Source of the DNA: Selaginella moellendorffii
Lineage: Eukaryota > Streptophyta > Lycopodiopsida > Selaginellales > Selaginellaceae
Length of the DNA stretch: 64,000 nucleotides
Direction of reading: 5' to 3'
Assembly: GCF_000143415.4 (NCBI RefSeq)
Contig: NW_003314300.1
Coordinates: forward strand, 1,286,230-1,350,229
Shown here: positions 1 through 11,369 of the stretch, one piece after another
Layout of the letters: each line of letters begins with the position of its first letter
Numbering within the stretch: position 1 is the first letter of the stretch
Program-made: the position numbers and the translations under genes
The notes under the pieces: model-generated
The model's input: only the letters and a program-made list of their open reading frames with translations
Told to the model about the DNA's origin: nothing
Database searches by the model: none

Positions 1-529
1 CCAAAGGCTGATCCAATCTCTAAGGGCAACTACATTTACAATCCATTAAAACTTGTGACATGAACCACAATAATATTCCAAGAATATTTCATGGTATGTG
101 GGATTGGGAGGGTTTATTCCTTATTCATTTCATTAGTATTGTAGTAGTTGTTCTTTTAGGGATGGTAAATGAGTGGAATATAGATTTTGATGAGAAGTAT
201 GGTGTTAGTGATGATAGTCATAACAATGAGGAAAAAACTCTCAATGGTGTTGTAATGTGGCATAGTTGCTAGATTATTAAGGTTTAGAATGTCATTAAAG
301 AAGTTAAGAATTCCATCAATCTCATTAAGGATTTCCTCTTTCATATAGGGTTGAATCAATCTCATATCTATGATTACCATTGGTACATTAAACATTCCAT
401 AAAGATTATGGTATTATAGAATGAAAATCATTACTAAATATTTGTAATAGCTAGGAGATTGATTCTTGGTTGGAATTATGAGAAAGTTGTTAGTCTTATA
501 ATTCTTACAAGGATAAAGTAAAGATTTTA

Positions 530-1140
530 TTTTTTTTGACGAAGCTCATGGGCCATGCTTCTTCGTGGTGGAAGAATTACATCAAAACTACTTCTAAAAC
601 AATTTCTTAGAATGGATTTTCTACATTTCATTTGTCAAGAAGTTTGAAAAGATTGATCTTGTGAACCAGTTGCTAAAGATCAAATAGAGGACTTTGTCTT
701 TAGATGCATATGCCCATCAATTCCATGATCTTTGCCTTAATCTTATAGATATTTTTAATGAGCTGTTAAAGGTGCAATATTTTATCAAAGGTTTAAGCTT
801 AATGGATGTGCACTAGAAAGTCAAGAAGGATTTTCCAAAAATGTTGATTGATGCTATCACTAAGGCTCAAATCTTTTTGCCCAAACCATTAGTCAACTCA
901 GTCAACTTTGGTCAACAGGATGTCTATGGGGTAGTCAACGTGATGACTAGCCTGCCAATGTTTCATATTCAAGGAAGAAATGGCCATTACTATGTCATGG
1001 CTCAAAGCATGGAGATAGTAATGAGGCTAAGAAATTTCATTTAGACTAAAGAGAAAAGGACAAGGTAGAGGGCAATTATTTTCATTGTCATAAGGCTAAG
1101 CATCAGAATAAAGATTATTTTGAAGGGGTCAACAAATGTT
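530..1140 (+). mobile_element. Decayed Ty3/gypsy gag remnant
   Basis: Broken translations across several frames resemble a plant Ty3/gypsy gag. There is a segment like HASSWWKNYIK near 550-590, the usual W-W-containing region. An F-x-x-x-F segment with LSLDAYAHQFHDL follows at about 690-735, then IKGLSLMDV near 785-810. A degenerate zinc-knuckle-like HCHKAKHQNKDY sits at about 1083-1120, with the expected first and last cysteines changed. The only ATG-initiated stretch is 67 codons (841-1044), so nothing is functional. No matching protease or polymerase follows directly, because LTR copy A starts at 1286. It may be the 5' part of an element interrupted by later insertions, or a separate truncated copy. 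Confidence 0.55.
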
Positions 1141-1918
1141 AAGGTGACTAGTGGAATTTATAAACAACATTCTTTCACGGTTATGAGCCATAAGTTTGAT
1201 ATTATACAGTGGAATTGCCTACTCGAGACAAGGAGTTGTATGTTATTGTGAAGGAATAGCAACATTATTTGTATAAATTAAACTTTGTCACAAATGTAAT
1301 TTCAAGTATCAAAAGTTACCTATTGGCCAGTCCTTATATACACTCTTTCTTTACTGCCATGATGGCACGAGGTTGATATTGTTGGACCCTTTATTAGTCC
1401 CTCTTGTGCTAGTGGAGTTAATTGGGCATTTCGAGTGTATTTAGGCCGGACGAGCATAAAGAAAGAATTTCTACATGCTATTAACTAAGCATACTTAGCC
1501 CGATAAGGAGTTCCCGTCTTATTGTGTCTTGCACTGGCTAGTATTGAGATATTGGATATTAGCTTACTGTGTCTGTTAAACATTCTCGCTATCATGCCCT
1601 TTGTGTTAGTTTCATTTTGATATCAAATGGTATTTATGAAAAGTGTCTAGATTTGCTCATTTGGCATATCTACGGAATGTAGAGATTGTCTTGAATACAA
1701 TGGTGTTTGTCCCATATCCAAATTCACAATCTAAGGATATTCCATATTTAATAAGTTTCAAGCTTGTCCCAAAGACTAACTCCTGATACTAAGGGAGGCT
1801 TGGGGTGAAAGCCCAAAGTGCATGTTCCTCAAGAAGGGGAGGGTTGGGGGGGGGGGGGGGGGGAAGGGGGGGGATTCCCAATGTATAAAAGGGATAGTCG
1901 GTAGGTCAGGCATGGCCC

Positions 1919-2018
1919 NNNNNNNNNNNNNNNNNNNNNNNNNNNNNNNNNNNNNNNNNNNNNNNNNNNNNNNNNNNNNNNNNNNNNNNNNNNNNNNNNN
2001 NNNNNNNNNNNNNNNNNN
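1919..2018. other. Assembly gap of exactly 100 N
   Basis: One hundred N characters, a common placeholder for a gap of unknown size. The LTR sequence just before the gap, ending GGTCAGGCATGGCC at 1918, recurs at about 2733-2746. The true LTR is therefore continuous with sequence about 0.8 kb downstream, and the material between is out of place with respect to the element. Confidence 0.98.
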
Positions 2019-2033
2019 GATTTCAGAATTAAA

Positions 2034-2687
2034 TAATGAAGTGATAGTGGAGGGGATCTGATATCCTTTGAATAAGGTCAAAGTCATTGGTAGCATGTGT
2101 GCTCATCGTGAAAGAAGAATAGAATTGTAGGCTTTGAGGGCATCTGTTGGGATCACTGTGTTTTGTTGTTATAGGAATGTGGGATTGGGTAAAACATCTT
2201 CCCATGTCTAGTCTCCTGTCTGCATCAGGTTTAATTGGCTCTCAGAAATTAGTTGCTAAGTGTCCTAATGTTACCTATACTTGTTGCATCGAGATATTTC
2301 ATTAAGTTTAGTATGTTAGATTTTTCTACTTCTTGTTGTATCTATTGCTTCTGGTGATGATGAATAAAGTGATGTAATGGGATCTCTAAAACCATGTGTG
2401 CATAGTGAGAAAAGTGAAGAAACAATCCAACTTTTACTTAAGTTTGGAGAACTGTCCACTAACACGAGGAGCTAAGAGAGAACCAAGAACTAGCCACTTT
2501 TCTGTACTCCTTGTGTAAGGTGTAGCAAATGCCTAGTTGTGGGATAAACTGTTTGTGGTGGTAAAACACCTGCCACAAGCTTTAAGACACACAAGAAAAT
2601 GCTCATAAATGCCTTAACACTTGCTCTATACTTAGGAATTTATCTCCTCTTGACCAATGCCGCTCAAACCAAGTTGAAACAAATAAA
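2034..2687 (+). repeat. 654-bp block duplicated almost exactly at 9021-9675
   Basis: Reading both stretches side by side, they agree base for base except for one A inserted near the end of the second copy (CCAATGCC versus CCAAATGCC). No coding potential is apparent. This copy begins 15 bases after the N gap and splits the left LTR of element A. Confidence 0.9.
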
Positions 2688-5600
2688 TAGGGGCTGTGGG
2701 GCGTTCCAAATGTATAGTGGGGATAATGGGTAGGTCAGGCATGGCCAACGAACCTGAGGCATGGTTTAGCTCCCACTTGCATGCTTGTCTTTGTTCTAAG
2801 TCTAGCTTGGGTCTAAGCCCAAGTTCCACACCATGGTAGCTAATGGAGTACCCATATCCTTGTATTAGGCCACTCGTATGCTAAAATAGCGCCAAACTCC
2901 ATTTAACTTCGTTTTGCACGCTAATCTTAGCATTGGGATGCGAGATGTTTTAGAACTGTTCCAAGTTTCTCTATACTCTTGTCTCTTTGCTCCCTAGGCT
3001 AAATGTTTAGGAGTCGCTTCATGCTTTGGTTCCTTCACTAGTTAGCTCCATACTTGGGAGTTTGGCTCTGTTCCTTCATTCAATGGCATAAGGCTTTGAA
3101 ATTTGGGTTCTGCTTTACTATCCTTGGGATACGTGGCATGTGACATATGGCACATAGAGAGTTTAAGTTCTGTTTCGTGGTTATCCTATGGTGAATCACC
3201 ATAAGATAAAAGGTAAGAACCAGATGCGCTACATTTGGTATCAAAGGATACGTCTCAGCAAGTACTATCCTATAAGATTGGGCAAATAGTCTCATTGCAT
3301 ATGTAGAAATGAAAACGATGATCTAAGTGGGTACATGTTTAAGTGTTATGACTTCGCATTCATTCCTTGGGTATGGATTTGGTTACCTTTTTGTATCATA
3401 TTGTATGAACTTGCTCTTGGGCTTATAAAATGGATATGAGATGTTTCGTTGGCACGAGTTTGCACTTGGGGCGAGTGAGTGAGGCACATTAGCAACTCAA
3501 AGTTATATTTTGAGTTAACAAAATGGATTTAAAGTGTACCATTTTGCACAAGTTTGCATTTGGGTTTGTGAGTGAGACACATTAGCAACTTAAAGTTACA
3601 ATTTTTCTTAGACCTTTTCAATGGCTGATCAATAATCATTTTGTTCGAAAACCATTTTGTTTTCAAAAGCCATTACTAACTAGTGAAAGGGTTAGAGTTG
3701 ATTTTGGTTAATTTAGACCTTAATAAATAGTTTATATGATACGACCTGAAAGGGATATTGACTATTGAGACTAAGGTAATTGAGTTGGATAAAGTTTGAA
3801 GTTAATGTAGAAAAGTGGCTATTACGCTTTTCTAAGAAGGGTGACTCTTGTGCCTTTCTTCTGTAATGTTATGTTTAGTGGTAGGTTACACTTTGCATTT
3901 TGTTAAACTCTATAAGAGTAGTGAACTCTCACTGATCCTGATTTGGTTTTGGTAGCTTTGTGCCTTGGTTGAGGATGGTGATGTCCAACTTAGTTGTTTG
4001 TAGTTGAAATGTTGGTACCATATTATGGTTTTGTCTATGAAGAGGTTGTGTACCGATATAAATCCATCTCATGGTCTTCACTTTAGTTTCGACGAAGTGT
4101 TGATTGTGCATAACTAACCTCTTCAAGGCATGCTCAGAGCTGTTGGCTAAACGCATTAGTGAGCTTATTAAAGTTGAGTTGGATTCAAGTGGTCATTTAA
4201 TTTGTGCTTGTCCATGAACCTTTATTTCATACCTAGGTATTACATTCATGTTAGACAAATATATGACTCAATGATGTGAGTTTAGTGTATAGGTCTTATA
4301 AAAGCAAGTTAAAAGAGTGATTGTTAGCTAGTTTGCAATTAGTGATTGCTAGTAGACTTTGTTGAGGACTGTTGACACTTGCTTCGCTTGATAAAGATTT
4401 AGCAGTGATGGGTTTACTTTATCAAATGGTGTTGTAAAGGATCGTGTCATAGGGTTGCATAGTTTTTCTATGTTGGTATATTGATTCCACCTTTCTCAAT
4501 ATTATTTGGTTGTGTTTAGTTTGTAGTGTTGGATTACATGGAGTCTTGGACACAGTGATTCACTTCTTGATGAGGTGTTACCTGTAACTAAGTATTATTG
4601 AAGAATTGATCTAAGATATTGAGTAAGGTATCTTCGACTTTAGTTAGTTTGGTTGCTAAAGAGTTTGGGTGGTAATTCACTCTTGTTTTCTATTAGCTTT
4701 GTTATGGTATTGATGGCGTTGAAGTGATGCTTTGTTATTGACATTATTGAAGTTGAGATTCAAGTGAAATGAAATGTCTCTCCTTAAGATTGATAATAAG
4801 TTTCATTAATCTCGATGCAAATAATCTTGGGTGTAGCTTTATATTATTGGTGTTTGTGCATTTGCTAGTTAATAACTATGTTGGCATTCAAATGAGTTAA
4901 GTGGCAAGTTGAGTTAGTTGTGTTCTAGATGAAATTGTTTAGTAAAGGTTGAGCTTTAGCTTTTCCTTGAAAAGTGATTTAGTCATGAACTATACTAGCT
5001 TTACGAGAGGAAGAGTTAGTGATTGATAAAGTGAGTTACATCTTACTATAAATGGATTCATAGAGGATCGGTTCGGTAGTCACTTATTGAGTATATCTTT
5101 GTTATGCTTAGCTTTTGGATTGATGCAAAAATGCTCTTTATTAACTTTGGCATTTTGAAGTTTAACTTATGGATGTTGACTAGTCACATCACTCACTTCT
5201 TTGTCAATGTTCCTTATGTCATTAAAAAAGGCATAACCGTGTAAACAACTCTAATTGCCTATTTAGAGTAGTCTATCTAAACCTTACCAATAAGTTTGGT
5301 TTTTTTGCTCAAGAGGGTTGGGGCCTTTGGCTTTTCTCTCTATGTCCTTGCGAACAAGAGTGTATCACATTTTTGTAAGCTGGGTGACACCCAAAGTAAC
5401 AAAGGTGGCTAACTCCATTAGTCATTTCTTTATTAGTGATGGCCAGAAGATGTCTGAGTTGGTAGCACATTTACGTTAGACAAAGAGGTTACCCTAACTT
5501 ATTTAAGTTAGTGCATTTCTCACAAAGTGTGAATACCGTGAACCTTTTTTAGAGTTGTTTCCTTGCCGGTTAGGTTGGGTCAAGCATGGCTAGCCAACAT

Positions 5601-6074
5601 AAGGCATAATCCAACTCCTGCTTGCATATTTATCCTTATTCTGCATCTGGCTTGGGTCTAAGCCCAAGTTCCACACCATGTTAGTTGGTGGAGTAGTACC
5701 CATATCCTCGTATTAAGCCACCAATATATTGAAATAATGCCAAACTCTATTTGGCTCTGTTTTGCATATTAGTCCTAGCATTAGGATGTAGGATGTTCTA
5801 AGACTATTCCAAGTTACTCCGTACTCCTGTCCCTTCATTCCTTGGGCTGAATGCTCAAAAGTCATTTCGTGCTCTAATTCCTTCCCTCTTTGGTTCCATA
5901 CTTAGGAGTTTGGCTCCATTCCTTCATTCAGTGGCCCAAGGCTTTGAAACTTAAATTTTTCTCCACTGTCCTTGGGACACGTGGCATGTGGCACATAAAG
6001 GGTTTAGGTACCACGTTGTAGTTATTATATGGTGAATCACCATAGGATAAAAGGTAAAAACCACGTGCGCTACA

Positions 6075-8345
6075 CTCTACCCTACTTTGGCTTTCACCCT
6101 AGTCCCAAGAGTTACTCTCATGAAAACTTACTAATAGATGGCACTAGATTGTCAATTTGGACATAGGAATAACACCATTGTGATCTCTATATTCTGTAGA
6201 TATGCTCAACTAGTAAATTTAGATACTTTTAATAAATAGTAAATAGGAGCAAATGGAATCAATACATGGGGCATAATAACGAGGGTGTTTGGCAAATACA
6301 ATAAACTATTATTTAGCAAGTATTGAGGGATCAAGCTTATTATTGCAACAATAAGGTTCTAGCAAGTGCAAGCTAACAATATAAGTTTCTCATCATTGTA
6401 TAAGTATATTTGACAAAATAACAATTTAGGATTTCCTTCTTTAGTGCCCTTTCAATCTAAGTGCATATGTGATAACTGGTTTCTCAACTAGCTCAGGCGA
6501 AGATTGATGATAAATTCAATAATACTAACTTCTTGTTGTTATGGCAGTAAGGAAAGAACTCACTGATATATAACTCTCGATACCCATAGTCACATTTACA
6601 ACACTTTTCCCCCCTTAGAGAAGGTCAACATCCTTGTCGATGCATACTTTAATCTAGACTACCACCAAGAAAAAACAACTCTAAAAAAAATTCACAGTAT
6701 TTATACTTTATGAGAAATACACCAACTTAAATGAGTTAAGGGGCAATCTCTCTATTTAACGCAAATATGCTATAGCTTAAACACTTTTCAGCCATCACTG
6801 ACAAGGAAATGTTCAACAAAGTTAATCACCCTTACTACTCTAGGTGTCACTCAGCTTACAAAAGATGATATGCCTTTGCTTGCAAGTGACATAGAGAGAG
6901 AAGCCAAAGGCCCCAACCTTCATAAGTAAATAAACCAAACCTAGGTTTATTCTATTAAAAGTGCATGACCATATAAACAATTCTAATAGCCTATTTATAG
7001 TATAGTAATCTATTTTAGGAACATCATCTTATAAACTTAACTCACTTTATAATAAGAGCAATAAGATTCATCAATAATCAATATAATTCTAATTTAAATC
7101 CAACAAAGATCCAAGACTCTTATCAATCACTAACTCTTGCTAAACTAGCATAGTCCATGACTAAAATCACTTTTCAAGAAAAGAAAAAACTCAACCCCTA
7201 CTGAACAATCTCAACTAGAATATAATTAACCCAACTTGCTACTTAGTTTGTTTGAATGCTAATACAGTTGCTAACTAGCAAGTGTATAAATGCCAATGAT
7301 ATAAAAGTATAGCAACTATCAATACATTTCAAGGAGGAGTCTCTAAAAATCTAAGGTTTTAAAGAAGAGGTATTTTAATAGTGATATTTTTTCTTAAAAA
7401 TAACTTTATTTCAGAAATAAAATTCATAAGATTCTATATATTACAAAAGTATATATTTCTTGATAAGTATTATTAATCTAAGAATTTAGATATATTCATA
7501 TTTTGTTTTTGGAACACAATGAGTAAGAAGATGTTATATGTATTAATTTTTTTTCAAAATTCAAGATTCTCTTTTGAAAATAAAATATATTTAATTTAAA
7601 ATATTTTAACTGTGAAATAAATTTTATTTAAATATCCTAATATCAATGATTAGATAATTTATAGTCCTTCTAAAATTTTAATTAACTTTATTAGAGCACA
7701 AGTTCTCTACCTATATTATCATTCCTAAAAGGCATGCTTCTCACTTATTGTGATTAGGAAGAATATAAGTTCTTCATTTGAGTTTTTTTATCATTCTAAA
7801 TATGTATAATATATAAAATTATCTTCTATATATTTTTTCTAAACTAACAAACCTTTAAAATAAGAAAATTCATATACATATGAGTTTTTCTATTTATATA
7901 CTTAGTTTTTATATGTAGTATTTTTACCTTCTTCCAATGTATAAATTGGTAACTAAAATCCATACTCAAGGGACACAAGCAAAGTCATAACACCTAAAAT
8001 GTGTACCCACTCAAATCATTGTTTCCATCTTTGCATATATAATGATACTAGTTGCCCAATCTCATTGAATAGTACTCACTAAGACTTATGCTTTGATATA
8101 AAAATATAGCGAACATGGTTATCACCCTTTACTCTATCGTGATTTTCCATAAAATAACTATAGAGTGAAACATAAACCCTTGGCCACGTGTCCAGATGCA
8201 ATAGAGAAAAACCCAAATTTTAGAATCTTAGGCCACTAAACAAAAAGACAGAGCTAAACTCTCAAGTATAAAGCTAAAGAATGAAGCCCATTATCCCTAC
8301 TATACATTTAAAACCCCCACATCACCCCCACCCACATCACTCTAA
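6075..8345 (-). mobile_element. Degenerate LTR retrotransposon copy B
   Basis: Same family as copies A and C, on the minus strand, abutting copy A tail to tail at about 6075. A truncated LTR runs to CACATTTACAACA (ends 6603; the complete copy has CACATTCGCGACA). It is followed by CTTTTCCCCCCTTAG, the minus-strand polypurine tract. The interior (6604-about 8103) is a shortened version of the complete copy's interior. A second LTR fragment starts near 8105, after CTTTGATATAAA, which corresponds to the decayed primer-binding site, and fades out near 8345. Decay is mainly C-to-T/G-to-A. No open frame of note. Confidence 0.75.
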
Positions 8346-8359
8346 AATCCTACTCAAAT

Positions 8360-8490
8360 ATATCTCTTGTGTGACTCCCTTGCTCTAGAAAAAGGGGAAG
8401 AAGGGGAATATACCTTTGTGCCCTAGCATCTTCTCATGCCCCTAGAATATTCTAACAATGAAATATTCTAGGGAATCTCACTCTAAGCTC
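8360..8490 (+). repeat. Diverged direct repeat, partner at about 10740-10840
   Basis: Both places share TGTGA(A)CTCC(C/T)TTGCTCTAGAAAA, followed by a GGAAGAAG-like stretch and, further on, AATATTCTAGGGAATCTCACT. They are about 2.4 kb apart in the same orientation, so they could be ends of another old element. The boundaries are not sharp. Confidence 0.45.
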
Positions 8491-9020
8491 TGCAGCCAAA
8501 GGGAATGCACTAGCTCTGTCATGTGTAAGAACCTATGGCCAAAGTGCTGGTGAAAACTTCAAGGTGATGCCTTGTGTTGGCAACTACTACAAGGAGAAGA
8601 GACTAAAGAAAAACAAAGAAAAGAGAAAAAGAAGAAAGCGAGTATGGAGTTCTAGAGTCAAGGGGAAACCACATGGGAAAAATTGATAACAAAAATAGAT
8701 AGTAGAACAAAGGAGACAAAGTGGAAAAAAGAAAAGTGAAAATGAAATAAAGAAAAGAAAAGAAAAGAAAAAGAGAAAAACAAAAGAAAAATAGAAAAAA
8801 GAAGATGGAAATATGAAACTAAGTAGGAAAACCACTTACTTGGACTTCAACTTAAGGCCTTCTCACCTTTGGAAAGTGCCTCAAACATAGCTCAATTGCT
8901 CTTAAAGTTCCAAAAGAATGAAGTGATAAAAATAATATGTTGCATGGGAATGGTAATTGCAAGAATGATGGAATATGGCAGCCTAATAGATGAATGGTGG
9001 AAGACAGTGATGGCCGATTG

Positions 9021-9675
9021 TAATGAAGTGATAGTGGAGGGGATCTGATATCCTTTGAATAAGGTCAAAGTCATTGGTAGCATGTGTGCTCATCGTGAAA
9101 GAAGAATAGAATTGTAGGCTTTGAGGGCATCTGTTGGGATCACTGTGTTTTGTTGTTATAGGAATGTGGGATTGGGTAAAACATCTTCCCATGTCTAGTC
9201 TCCTGTCTGCATCAGGTTTAATTGGCTCTCAGAAATTAGTTGCTAAGTGTCCTAATGTTACCTATACTTGTTGCATCGAGATATTTCATTAAGTTTAGTA
9301 TGTTAGATTTTTCTACTTCTTGTTGTATCTATTGCTTCTGGTGATGATGAATAAAGTGATGTAATGGGATCTCTAAAACCATGTGTGCATAGTGAGAAAA
9401 GTGAAGAAACAATCCAACTTTTACTTAAGTTTGGAGAACTGTCCACTAACACGAGGAGCTAAGAGAGAACCAAGAACTAGCCACTTTTCTGTACTCCTTG
9501 TGTAAGGTGTAGCAAATGCCTAGTTGTGGGATAAACTGTTTGTGGTGGTAAAACACCTGCCACAAGCTTTAAGACACACAAGAAAATGCTCATAAATGCC
9601 TTAACACTTGCTCTATACTTAGGAATTTATCTCCTCTTGACCAAATGCCGCTCAAACCAAGTTGAAACAAATAAA
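9021..9675 (+). repeat. Second copy of the 654-bp block
   Basis: Near-identical partner of 2034-2687, in the same orientation 7 kb downstream. Flanks on both sides differ from those of the first copy. Near-perfect identity contrasts with the heavy decay of neighbouring repeats, so it is either very recent or an assembly artefact. Confidence 0.9.
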
Positions 9676-11369
9676 GTGGAAGGGGTACTTACACATAAAC
9701 ACTTTTCTGAGCTTTGAAACAAAGTTTATAATAAAATATTTGTGGCAAAATCAAAGAAAGAATAAAATCTTTTTTCACAACCTAAACAAGAAAACACCTT
9801 GGAAAAAAATATGTTCAAACTCCTGATCTAGAGTAGGAAAATTGATGGGATTAAATGCAAATGAAACTTAGGATTATGCGGAATTTTTTTCTAGAAGTAA
9901 CCTTCACAAAAAACTCAAAAAGATTCACTCAATTCTTTCAACCATGGCAAGTACTTACCTCAAAAGAAAAATATAACAAATCTTAAAGCATAAAACTCCT
10001 AAAATTACATTCTTGGGCTTGGGAAAAAACTTTTCACCTCCTCTATAGCTCCATGTAGAAAAAGATTGGAAATTTCCTTTTAGGAGCTGAAAAAGGTAAG
10101 AAGCTCAAAAACCTTTCCCTACACTCAAAATAAATAAACTTGAAAAATTGCTCTAAGTCATTCCAAATTGACTCAAATCTCGCATACAAACCCTGTAAAT
10201 AAAGCTCATGAGTAAATTTATCCAAAGAGCCCAAAAAATTATTGAAATGGTGGTGTATCCAACTCATGCCAAGCTTCTAAAGTTACTGTTATGCACACTA
10301 CGAAGAAATGGAAGATACATGTGTTGATTCTTGCATTAAATCCAAAAATTCTTAATATTAAACCACATACCTCAACAAGATCTACAAACCCATAATCATC
10401 ATTTCTCAAATTGATTCCCCAATGAGCCATGAAAAGAAGAAAATTGACTTATTTTGTCCTAAAAGAAAGAAAACTCAAAAAATCTTTAACATTTAAGCAT
10501 GGTACTTAGAATTTTTCAGATGGAAACATTCCTCCTTGCTTATAAGATCTCTTCAATATCAACACCATCACCAAAATTCATATTTCTCAAGCATTTGCTC
10601 CAAAACCCCAAGAAAAACGAAAAAACCAAGAGGAGGATTAGATAGAAAGCAATCCTCCCTAATAGAGTTGCCAGATGTTGAAAGGAATGCCTCTCAACAG
10701 TGGGGAAAACACTCTCTCATTCTTTAAAATTTTGCTTAAACATACTTTTTATGTGAACTCCTTTGCTCTAGAAAATGAGGAAGAAGAACATCTCCTCACA
10801 ACTTTATAATATTCTAGGGAATCTCACTTAAAGCAGTTGGTAGAATTGCTTGATGCTATGCGATTGCAATTGAACAATCAAACTCAAACCATCTACTAAT
10901 AAGAACAATACTATTGTGTTCAAGACACTTTTTATAATAAATGAATATGCCTCACTTGCAGATCCAAACACTTACTATAAATAGCATATGGAACCACAAT
11001 AAGACCAACACATAGGGTATGATAATGAGGGTGTTTAGCAGGCATAGTAAGTTATTATCTAGTAAGTGTTGAAGGATTATAGATGAACTAATCATGAAGA
11101 GGAAAATCCCGTTGGAGATGTTGTAAAAAGGAGTTGAAGTTGAGTCAAGAGAGGAATAGTTTGGGCCTAATGCTACACCATAACATATTATTAAGATTGA
11201 GAATTAAATCTATAAATTAAAGAAGGAGAATAAAAAGAGAAAGAAAGAAGTAGAGGTACTTAAAGCAACTAAACTTAAGCATCTAGACTCTTCTTCAAGT
11301 TTTCAGGATAATGAAATTTTATAACCACCCCCAATTGCATGAGTTTCAAAAGTTTAAACCTTTAAAGTA

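Larger units (their letters stand above)
1286..6074 (+). mobile_element. Degenerate LTR retrotransposon copy A
   Basis: This copy belongs to the same family as the complete element at 54614-61884 but lies on the plus strand. The left LTR starts with TGTCACAAATG at 1286 and ends with GCGCTACA at 3233. It is interrupted by the N gap and a 654-bp foreign block (1919-2687). A primer-binding-like TTTGGTATCA follows at 3234-3243, complementary to an initiator Met tRNA 3' end. The interior (3244-about 5560) matches the reverse complement of the complete copy's interior but is shorter, so large parts are deleted. The right LTR is truncated; its retained part runs from about 5565 to GCGCTACA at 6074. 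Differences from the complete copy are dominated by C-to-T and G-to-A. No coding capacity is visible. Confidence 0.8.
8346..11000. other. AT-rich non-genic stretch with short repeats
   Basis: No gene recognised; open frames are short and unlike known families. Contents: a pair of diverged direct repeats (see separate entry), a plus-strand purine-rich low-complexity tract with an AAAAG microsatellite at about 8590-8820, and the second copy of the 654-bp block (9021-9675). The ORF on the reverse strand over the purine tract is a run of Phe/Ser/Leu and is low complexity, not a gene. Confidence 0.6.

Noticed and set aside
1822-2061. Open frames running through the N gap
   Set aside because: Artefact of reading N bases as open; the flanks are LTR sequence.
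8587-8835. 82-codon minus-strand frame rich in Phe/Ser/Leu that looks like a membrane protein
   Set aside because: It is the complement of a GAAA/AAAAG purine-rich tract, i.e. low complexity.
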